The notes beneath the pieces were generated by a model. It was given only the letters and a program-made list of their open reading frames with translations. It was not told the DNA's origin and did no database searches. From positions 1 to 8,216 of the forward strand of contig JAJYIC010000101.1 in the NCBI GenBank assembly GCA_021790295.1: a stretch of 8,216 bases of DNA. Reading direction: 5' to 3'. Of the stretch, positions 1 through 4,826 are shown piece after piece (the stretch's first letter is position 1; the number at the start of each line of letters is the position of its first letter). Position numbers and translations under genes: made by a program. This DNA is from Pseudomonadota bacterium (lineage in GTDB: Bacteria; Pseudomonadota; Alphaproteobacteria; ATCC43930; CGMCC-115725).

Positions 1-600
1 CAAAGTCCCGGTCGGGAGAAGCGTTCCCTGGAGCCTTTCCCGCCACCCTTCGGGGTCTTCCCGCAGGCTCAAGTCGAGAGGCGCCTCTTTCAGATGCGCC
101 AAGGCGATCGCCGCCGCCGTCTCCTCTCCATAGGCGCCCGACCACGATCGCCACAGCCAACGCGGGGTGTTGAGACGCGCCGGATCCTGTTTTTCGACGG
201 TTTGCGGCCCTTCGACGCAAAGGCGCCGGAGAACCGCGTTGACGAGTCCTTTGTGAGAAGGAAAACCGCGCGTTCCGGCCAGATCGACGCTCGTCGCCAC
301 CGCGGCGTGCGGCGGCGTGCGCAGGAAAAGGATCTGCGCCAGGCCGAGACGCAAAATGTCGTGAACGACGGCCGCCCGCGGCGTCAGAGGAGATTTCAGA
401 CATTCCTCGATGAGAGGGTCGATCTGGCCGAGACGGCGCAGAACGGTGGCGACGAGAAGACGGGCAAAAGCCCGATCGCGCCCCGCCAGCTCGTGCATGG
501 CGGGGTTGTCCTCGATCGCATCATCGAGCGGCCGGCGCAGGCGCAGCACCGCGCCGACGAGGTCGAGCGCAACCTGGCGCGCGCTCGGCACTGGAGACAT
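1..600 (-). CDS. rsmB: 16S rRNA (cytosine-C5)-methyltransferase RsmB, N-terminal part (cut by window edge)
   Basis: RsmB methylates C967 of 16S rRNA using S-adenosylmethionine, in the cytoplasm during ribosome assembly. My reverse-strand translation gives 200 residues with no stop before the left edge. Residues 1 to about 135 form a NusB-like RNA-binding domain: it opens MSPVPSARQVALDLV, has RDRAFARLLVATVLRRLGQID near 42-62, and ends with GLVNAVLRR. It is followed by the NTPRWLWRSWSGAYGEE segment that links to the Rossmann methyltransferase domain, of which only the first strand region (APLDLSLR) is inside the window. I chose the ATG at 598-600 because an in-frame TAG lies 27 bases upstream and only a TTG lies between; the ribosome binding site is weak. 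The catalytic cysteines are outside the window. It is preceded by 182 bp without a gene. NusB itself is excluded because the protein continues past the NusB fold. Confidence 0.93.
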   Translation of the reverse strand, partial: MSPVPSARQVALDLVGAVLRLRRPLDDAIEDNPAMHELAGRDRAFARLLVATVLRRLGQIDPLIEECLKSPLTPRAAVVHDILRLGLAQILFLRTPPHAAVATSVDLAGTRGFPSHKGLVNAVLRRLCVEGPQTVEKQDPARLNTPRWLWRSWSGAYGEETAAAIALAHLKEAPLDLSLREDPEGWRERLQGTLLPTGTL

Positions 601-636
601 CAAGGTTCTGTCGACTGCATGACGCTATTGACACAT

Positions 637-652
637 CCGGCCCGAGGGCCGG
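637..652. other. short GC-rich inverted repeat upstream of rsmB
   Basis: CCGGCCC and GGGCCGG are perfect 7-bp complements separated by only two bases, so a real RNA hairpin would have about six pairs and a four-base loop. It lies 37 bp upstream of the rsmB start, inside the gene-free stretch 601-782. No run of T follows on either strand, so it is not a classical intrinsic terminator. It could be a 5'-leader hairpin of rsmB or a weak end for the regulator transcript. I see no convincing promoter or small gene in the rest of 601-782. Confidence 0.35.
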
Positions 653-782
653 GAACAAAGCTTCTCCCGTTCAACAGCGCGCGCCGCGCTTTCGTTCCGC
701 GGCTTTCTCTGCGCATTCGCCGCTCCTCTTCGGGCTCGCGCGAAAGAAAGGGGAGAGGCGCCACAACCTTCGCCCTATTCTC

Positions 783-1145
783 TCAGGGCTCTTTCGGTCC
801 GCTTGCGCTTTTGCGCGCCGCCCTTTCGAGTTCGGCAAGATCGGCTGCGGCCGCGCTCAAAGCTTTCCTCTCCATCGCCCGATAGCGCTCGACGAGGCGG
901 TGACCGAAAGGGGTCAGCTCGGCGCCGCCGCCCGAAGACCCGCCATGACGCGTGGCGATCACCGGTTCGTCGAAGATCGCGTTGAGGGCCTCGATCAGAA
1001 GCCAGGCACGCCGGTAGGACATCGCCATCGAACGCCCCGCCGCCGCGATCGAGCCCCGATCGCGCACCGCCTCCAAAAGGCGGATCTTGCCGTGGCCGAT
1101 CGCCGCGCCGGGCGCGAGATCGAGGCGCAAGGTGAGCCTCGCCAT
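783..1145 (-). CDS. ModE N-terminal-type (LysR-like) winged helix-turn-helix regulator, single domain
   Basis: This is a predicted DNA-binding transcription factor of 120 residues, of the family that corresponds to the N-terminal domain of the molybdate regulator ModE (COG2005). Residues 1-20 carry a basic strand and a glycine-rich turn. The helix-turn-helix runs about 20-55, with the family hallmark GSIAAAGRSMAMSYRRAW (31-48). The wing is GGSSGGGAELTPFG (68-81), and an alanine-rich helix at 85-110 is the likely dimerisation segment. There is no molybdate-binding (Mop/TOBE) domain, so ligand sensing cannot be read from the sequence. The frame stays open upstream to an ATG at 1211, but that would add 22 residues unlike the family; MARLTLRLD at 1145 matches typical homologue starts. 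The gene follows the PEP mutase-like gene on the same strand after 69 bp, so the two may be co-transcribed. No molybdate transporter or molybdoenzyme gene is visible nearby. Confidence 0.85.
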   Translation of the reverse strand: MARLTLRLDLAPGAAIGHGKIRLLEAVRDRGSIAAAGRSMAMSYRRAWLLIEALNAIFDEPVIATRHGGSSGGGAELTPFGHRLVERYRAMERKALSAAAADLAELERAARKSASGPKEP

Positions 1146-1214
1146 GGGGCGAAGTCTAACCCATCGGCGCGAGGCGGCAAGAGCGCGCGAAAAGGCGGGC
1201 GCGGGCGGCAAAAA

Positions 1215-2081
1215 TCAGGCGCCGCCCAGAAACTCCATTGTCCAACGCTCGAAATCCTTGGCGCGGGTGAGGCGGTCCAAAAGCTCGGAGGAGGCGAGCC
1301 CTTCGAGGTCGCGCGGCTGAACCCCGTCGCGCAACGCCTTCAACGTCCGGTAAACGGCCTCTACGGCGGCGCTGAAAGGAGCGTGGCCTTGCAAGGAGAC
1401 CCTGACGTTGCGGGCGGAAAGAAAGTCGAGATCGGAAAGCTCCCCGCCCGCCCCGCCGAGAAAAAGAGGCAGCCGCACCGCCGCGCTCACCGCCTCGATC
1501 TCGGCCCTCCTTTTCGCCCCGGCGAGAAAAATCGCATCGACCCCGGCCGCCTCGTAAGCCTTGGCGCGGGCGATCGCCTCCTCGATGCCGGCGAGAGCGA
1601 GAGCGCTCGTGCGCCCGGCGACGACGAGTCTCCTGTCCTGGCGGCCCGCAAGCGCGGCGCGCATCTTGCCGACCCCTTCGGCGATCGAGAGAAGACCCGG
1701 CTTTTCCTGCGGCCCGAACGGCCGCGGCAAAACCGTGTCCTCGATCGTCAGAGCGGCGACCCCGGCGGTCTCGAGCTCTTCGACCGTGCGTTTCGCATTG
1801 AGCGCGTTGCCGTAACCGTGATCGGCGTCGACCAGAAGGGGAAGAGTGCCGGCGCGGCAGATGCGATAGGCCTGCCCGGCGAATTCGGAAAGGGTCAGCA
1901 CAATCAGATCGGGCGCGCCGAGAACGGCCATAGACCCGATCGATCCCGCCAGCATGCCGATCTCGAAACCGAGGTCTTCGGCGATGCGCGCCGAGATCGC
2001 GTCATATACCGAAGCCGGGCGCAGGCAACGCCGCCCTTCGAGAATGACGCGAAAACGCTCGCGCCGCTCTGTCCAGTCCAT
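1215..2081 (-). CDS. PEP mutase/isocitrate lyase superfamily protein, oxaloacetate decarboxylase-like (PA4872 type)
   Basis: This 288-residue protein should be a Mg-dependent alpha/beta-barrel enzyme acting on 2-oxo acids. Its closest characterised relative, from recall, is Pseudomonas oxaloacetate decarboxylase PA4872 (287 residues), which it resembles over its whole length. Seen motifs: PASVYDAISARIAEDLGFE (22-40), MLAGSIGSM (43-51), the metal-binding VDADHGYGNALN (84-95; D85 and D87), LTIEDT with E114, EGVGK (135-139), R157, and LQGHAPF with H233, which matches PA4872 His235. By register, PA4872 Tyr212 falls on Gly210. The canonical catalytic-lid cysteine of isocitrate and methylisocitrate lyases is not evident: the loop reads TVLPRPFG. 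I chose ATG 2081 because homologues begin there; the longer open frame to 2426 would run into the divergent reductase gene. It is divergent to the ketopantoate reductase-like gene and followed by the regulator. Exact substrate is uncertain. Confidence 0.82.
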   Translation of the reverse strand: MDWTERRERFRVILEGRRCLRPASVYDAISARIAEDLGFEIGMLAGSIGSMAVLGAPDLIVLTLSEFAGQAYRICRAGTLPLLVDADHGYGNALNAKRTVEELETAGVAALTIEDTVLPRPFGPQEKPGLLSIAEGVGKMRAALAGRQDRRLVVAGRTSALALAGIEEAIARAKAYEAAGVDAIFLAGAKRRAEIEAVSAAVRLPLFLGGAGGELSDLDFLSARNVRVSLQGHAPFSAAVEAVYRTLKALRDGVQPRDLEGLASSELLDRLTRAKDFERWTMEFLGGA

Positions 2082-2216
2082 CCTCTTCCATCCTCGTCCG
2101 CTTCGGGTTGACCAACGCGCCGGCGAAACCCCAACCTCTAAAACCGGGCTTTCCTCTTTTTGCGCCGGGCGGAGCGAGCTTATCATGGGGCGGTTCAGGG
2201 CAAAGGGGGGATGCTG
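2082..2216. promoter_or_regulatory. divergent intergenic region, with a possible promoter for the ketopantoate reductase-like gene
   Basis: These 135 bp separate two divergent start codons and should hold both promoters. On the plus strand, TATCAT at 2181-2186 matches the -10 consensus at five of six positions. The best -35 candidate is TTGCGC at 2160-2165, only 15 bases upstream, which is short. A purine-rich AAAGGGGGG (2202-2210) ends six bases before ATG 2217 and is a good ribosome binding site for that start rather than for ATG 2211. For the minus-strand gene I find only purine-rich sequence just before ATG 2081 and no convincing promoter. No clear operator dyad is visible. Confidence 0.35.
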
Positions 2217-3278
2217 ATGGAGAAGCGCATTGCGGTCTTCGGAGCCGGAGCGATCGGCGGCTATGTCGGCGGCCAGCTTGCCGAAGGTGGGTTCGACGTC
2301 ACCTTGATCGATCCCTGGCCCGAACATATCGAGGCGATACGACTGAACGGGCTTTGCATTGAAGGGCTCACGCGGGAGGAATTCATCTGCCCGCACCCGC
2401 GAACCCTTCACGTCACCGAAGTGCAAAAGCTGGCCAAGGAAAAGCCGATCGACATCGCCTTTATCGCCGTCAAATCCTATGACACCGAGTGGGCGAGCTT
2501 ACTTATGAGCCAATATCTGGCCGCCGACGGCTTCCTCGTCTCGCTTCAGAACTGCATGAACGAGGCGCGGATCGCGGCGATCGTCGGCTGGGAAAAGACC
2601 CTCGGCGCGATCCCCGCCCTCCTTTCGGCCGAGCTTTATGCGCCGGGCAGGGTGCGCCGGACGGTCGCCAAAGGCGCCTCGGAGCACGACATCTTCCGCG
2701 TCGGCGAAGTCCATGGACGGATAACCCCAAGGCTTCTCGAACTCGCTTCGATCCTGCGCAAGATCGATACCGTGACGGTGACGCGCAACCTTTGGGGCGA
2801 GCGCTGGTCGAAGCTTTGCGTCAACGGGATGAGAAACGGGATCGGCGCCGCGACCGGCCTTTCCGGGATCGAGATCGACAGCGACCCGCAGTTGCGCCGC
2901 TTCAGCATCGGCCTCGGCGGCGAGGCGGTTCGCGTCGGACAGGCCTTGGGCTACGCTCTCGAACCGATCCGCATGCACGATCCGGAAACCCTCGCGCGCG
3001 CCGCCGAAGGGGACGGGAAGGCCTTCGACCGCATCGAAAGCGAGATCCTTGCCGCCGTTGGCGCCAACACCCGCAGCGCCGAACAGCGCCCCTCGATGGG
3101 CCAGGACATGCGGAAGGGCCGGCGCACCGAAATCGATTTCATCAACGGGCTCATCATCGAGAAGGCGAAAGAGGTCGGGCGCGGGGCGGCGACCCACGAG
3201 AAGCTTCTCGATTGCGTCAAACGGGTAGAGCGCGGCGAGATCCCGGCGGATCGCGAAAACCTCACCCGCCTCCTCTGA
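2217..3278 (+). CDS. ketopantoate reductase family (PanE/ApbA) oxidoreductase
   Basis: This family reduces 2-dehydropantoate to pantoate with NADPH in pantothenate and coenzyme A synthesis, though many paralogues act on other 2-oxo acids. The protein has 353 residues, versus about 300 for E. coli PanE. It opens with a Rossmann strand and GAGAIGG at 9-15, then VTLIDPWPEH (28-37). K86 (AVKSYDT) sits where the conserved substrate-domain lysine is expected. The C-terminal all-helical domain carries WGERWSKLCVN (193-203), with K199 as the likely catalytic lysine, and SMGQDMRKGRRTEIDFING (293-311), with S293, D297 and E305 matching the E. coli active-site signature. The extra length lies mainly between about 205 and 290. 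I prefer ATG 2217 to ATG 2211 because of ribosome binding site spacing. The gene is divergent to the PEP mutase-like gene and converges on the protease gene 18 bp away, with no evident terminator. A role outside pantothenate synthesis is possible. Confidence 0.87.
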   Translation: MEKRIAVFGAGAIGGYVGGQLAEGGFDVTLIDPWPEHIEAIRLNGLCIEGLTREEFICPHPRTLHVTEVQKLAKEKPIDIAFIAVKSYDTEWASLLMSQYLAADGFLVSLQNCMNEARIAAIVGWEKTLGAIPALLSAELYAPGRVRRTVAKGASEHDIFRVGEVHGRITPRLLELASILRKIDTVTVTRNLWGERWSKLCVNGMRNGIGAATGLSGIEIDSDPQLRRFSIGLGGEAVRVGQALGYALEPIRMHDPETLARAAEGDGKAFDRIESEILAAVGANTRSAEQRPSMGQDMRKGRRTEIDFINGLIIEKAKEVGRGAATHEKLLDCVKRVERGEIPADRENLTRLL

Positions 3279-3296
3279 AGAAGGGCGGGCTTTTCC

Positions 3297-3818
3297 CTAC
3301 CATTTGAGGATGAGGGCGCCCCCTCTCATCTCGTAGCTTTTGAGGCGGCCGAGAAAGCTCATCCCGAGAAGGGGGATCGGCAGGCGCCGCAGAACTTCGG
3401 CGCGGACATCGTAAGCCGAAAAGGCGCCGAGGCGGATCTCGCGCAACCGGAAAGGCGCGGCGGCAACGGGGCCGGCCGCGGTGGCGACCCGGGCGCTGAA
3501 AGAAAGGTCCTCAAGCGAGATGCCGGCTGCGGCGGCGGCGCGGGGCCCGAGCGCGACGAGGGTCGATCCGGTATCGACGAGCATGTGCATAAAGGCGCCG
3601 TTGACGACCGCGCCGACGACGACATGGCCTGACCGGTCGGCCCTGAAGACGAGTTCGGCGTTGCGCAGCGGGCGAGGAGAGGAGGCGGGCGCGGCTTTCG
3701 GCGCGGCAGGCAGAGCCTCGAAAGCGGAGAAAAGCGCCGGCCGCTCGTCGAGAAAGACGATGAGGAGAAGGGCGATCCCGCCCCACAACAGCGCCTGTTT
3801 GAGCGCCCAGCCGATCAT
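3297..3818 (-). CDS. membrane-anchored retropepsin-like aspartic protease (clan AA, TIGR02281 type)
   Basis: This 173-residue protein has one hydrophobic segment at about 8-23 (ALLWGGIALLLIVFL within it) followed by an alanine/proline-rich linker (35-52). That fits a single-pass inner-membrane protein with its catalytic domain in the periplasm. The protease domain spans about 55-173. It holds the single catalytic motif MLVDTGST (79-86, D82), GPRAAAAAGI (91-100), the flap-side residues around RVATAAGPV (110-118), and the hydrophobic LLGMSFL (150-156) that supports the active site. One DTG per chain means it should work as a homodimer. The family is common in Alphaproteobacteria; I recall Caulobacter PerP, which cleaves PodJ, as a related protease, but orthology is not claimed. 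The longer open frame upstream to 4082 runs through the methyltransferase gene and is discarded. It lies 73 bp downstream of the methyltransferase gene on the same strand. Confidence 0.85.
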   Translation of the reverse strand: MIGWALKQALLWGGIALLLIVFLDERPALFSAFEALPAAPKAAPASSPRPLRNAELVFRADRSGHVVVGAVVNGAFMHMLVDTGSTLVALGPRAAAAAGISLEDLSFSARVATAAGPVAAAPFRLREIRLGAFSAYDVRAEVLRRLPIPLLGMSFLGRLKSYEMRGGALILKW

Positions 3819-3872
3819 CCCCGGTTCCGCCGGCGTTGGGCGGCGTTTGCGCACATGCCCGCAGCCCGAGGT

Positions 3873-3901
3873 CGAGAGTGGGAGAGCCGGCTTAACTCTC
3901 G
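3873..3901. other. inverted repeat spanning the MT-A70 methyltransferase stop codon
   Basis: CGAGAGT (3873-3879) and ACTCTCG (3895-3901) are perfect 7-bp complements around a 15-base loop that contains the palindrome AGCCGGCT (3885-3892) and the TAA stop. In the minus-strand transcript this would fold at the end of the methyltransferase message. There is no T tract, so if it terminates or protects the 3' end it is not a classical intrinsic terminator. Confidence 0.35.
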
Positions 3902-4542
3902 GTAAAAAGGGGGAGCGGCGCAGAGGGCGCTTCGGGATAGCCGCTTGCCGCCCAGCGCCGCTCGGGGCTATTCCCTTCGGCAAAAGCCTTTGTGTCGAGG
4001 CCCCAACTGTCCCACCCCCGGCGTCCTCTGCGGGCGAAGAGTTCGAGATAAGGCCCTTCGCACAAGGCCTCGATGCGCTCATAGACCTCTTCGGGTTTGC
4101 GGCTATGTTCGCGCCGAGGGGCGATCACGAGCTTTGCCACATCGGCGCGAAGGCGCTTCGGGTGGCCTCGGGTCGCGAGAAGGCAAGGCTCCGGGTTGGC
4201 CCGGGTCCAGAAACCGAGACCGGTAAAAAAGTTGCGGCGGCTGAATAAAAGAGGCGGAGGCGACCTGTTGAGCTTTGCCCAGTAAAAGCCGACCGTCTTA
4301 TAGGTGAAACCCCAGGCGCGGATCACCGCAAACGCCTTTTCGAGAAGAGGATCGGTCGCCCACAAAAAAAGAACGCAGTCTTTGGCTGCCCAGTCGCGCA
4401 CGGGAAGGGCGCAGATCTCTTCGAGAGACATGCAATCGTAATAGGCTTCGGGGCTGCGCCCTTTGCCTTTGTGCGAATAGGTGGCAAAAGTCCAGGGCGG
4501 GTCGGCGTAAATGACCCTGTAATGGCGAGGCCTGGGGGTCAT
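3892..4542 (-). CDS. MT-A70 family DNA N6-adenine methyltransferase (orphan)
   Basis: This 216-residue protein belongs to the beta-class, permuted MT-A70 family, whose bacterial and phage members transfer a methyl group from S-adenosylmethionine to adenine N6 in DNA. Seen in order: VIYADPPWTF (10-19) with the catalytic DPPW at 14-17; CVLFLWATDP (56-65); the core AWGFTYKTVGFYWAK (76-90); GFWTRANPEPCLLATRG (110-126); REHSRKPEEVYERIE (144-158); and PYLELFARRGRRGWDSWG (164-181), which carries the cofactor-binding FARR motif before the conserved W-S-W. Length is normal for the compact bacterial form. ATG 4542 is preceded by a good site (AGAAGAG) and matches the family N-terminus; the open frame upstream to 5379 is a shadow over rng and yacG. 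No restriction endonuclease or phage gene is next to it. The recognition site cannot be predicted, and RNA as substrate is less likely. Confidence 0.87.
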   Translation of the reverse strand: MTPRPRHYRVIYADPPWTFATYSHKGKGRSPEAYYDCMSLEEICALPVRDWAAKDCVLFLWATDPLLEKAFAVIRAWGFTYKTVGFYWAKLNRSPPPLLFSRRNFFTGLGFWTRANPEPCLLATRGHPKRLRADVAKLVIAPRREHSRKPEEVYERIEALCEGPYLELFARRGRRGWDSWGLDTKAFAEGNSPERRWAASGYPEAPSAPLPLFTES

Positions 4543-4581
4543 GGCTCTTCTTTCTGGCTGGCTCCTGCGCCGGGGAGGGTC

Positions 4582-4617
4582 GCCGCGCCGAAGCTTGCGG
4601 TCAATCTTCGGCGCCGC
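4582..4617 (-). other. strong intergenic hairpin between yacG and the methyltransferase gene
   Basis: GCGCCGAAG (4585-4593) and CTTCGGCGC (4606-4614) are a perfect 9-bp inverted repeat. Inside it, after one mismatch, TTG (4595-4597) pairs with CAA (4602-4604) around a four-base loop; outside it, after a C/C mismatch, two more pairs are possible (4582-4583 with 4616-4617). The structure lies wholly in the 83-bp gap after the yacG stop. No T run follows on the minus strand, so it may be a 3'-end-stabilising or processing hairpin, or a non-canonical terminator separating the housekeeping operon from the methyltransferase gene. Confidence 0.55.
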
Positions 4618-4625
4618 AAGGGCGC

Positions 4626-4826
4626 TCAGCGCTCTTCCCCTTCGCCGTCCTCGCTTTCCGCCTTCTCCGGGGAAGCGAATCGGTAGCTTTCCTTGAGCCA
4701 ACGCCCGAGGTCGATGGCTTTGCAGCGCGCCGAGCAAAAAGGGGATGTAACGGGAAGAGAAGGCCTGCCGCAAATGGGGCAAGGGCGGCGGGCTTTGGGC
4801 GCAGCCTTGCGCGGGGCGCCGTTCAT
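4626..4826 (-). CDS. yacG: DNA gyrase inhibitor / zinc-binding protein YacG
   Basis: YacG is a small zinc protein that, in E. coli, binds the GyrB subunit and blocks DNA binding by gyrase. This copy has 66 residues. The zinc ligands are visible as C16-x2-C19 (CPIC) and C31-x3-C35 (CSARC), followed by the conserved KAIDLGRWL (36-44) and SYRFA; the C-terminus is acidic (ESEDGEGEE). The N-terminal 14 residues are basic. Its ATG overlaps the stop codon of the RNase gene as ATGA (4823-4826), so translation is coupled. The position directly after maf and rng is the usual alphaproteobacterial arrangement. The gyrase activity is taken from the E. coli homologue. Confidence 0.93.
   Translation of the reverse strand: MNGAPRKAAPKARRPCPICGRPSLPVTSPFCSARCKAIDLGRWLKESYRFASPEKAESEDGEGEER

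Noticed and set aside
1146..1211. Longer start for the regulator at ATG 1211
   Set aside because: It adds 22 residues rich in Arg, Ala and Pro that do not fit the family; MARLTLRLD is the expected N-terminus.
900..2111. 403-codon plus-strand open frame
   Set aside because: It lies antisense to the regulator and PEP mutase-like genes, has a low-complexity Arg/Gly/Pro-rich translation with no recognisable domain, and is the usual shadow of high-GC third codon positions.
3279..3296. Terminator between the convergent reductase and protease genes
   Set aside because: Only a five-pair AT-rich stem with a wobble pair could be drawn in 18 bp; not strong enough to call.
3481..4248. 255-codon plus-strand open frame antisense to the protease and methyltransferase genes
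   Set aside because: No family resemblance, and both opposite-strand genes have complete catalytic motifs.
4543..4625. tRNA or attachment-site remnant that could explain insertion of the methyltransferase gene
   Set aside because: The hairpin does not fit a tRNA cloverleaf, no T-loop consensus is present, and I found no direct repeats flanking the gene.
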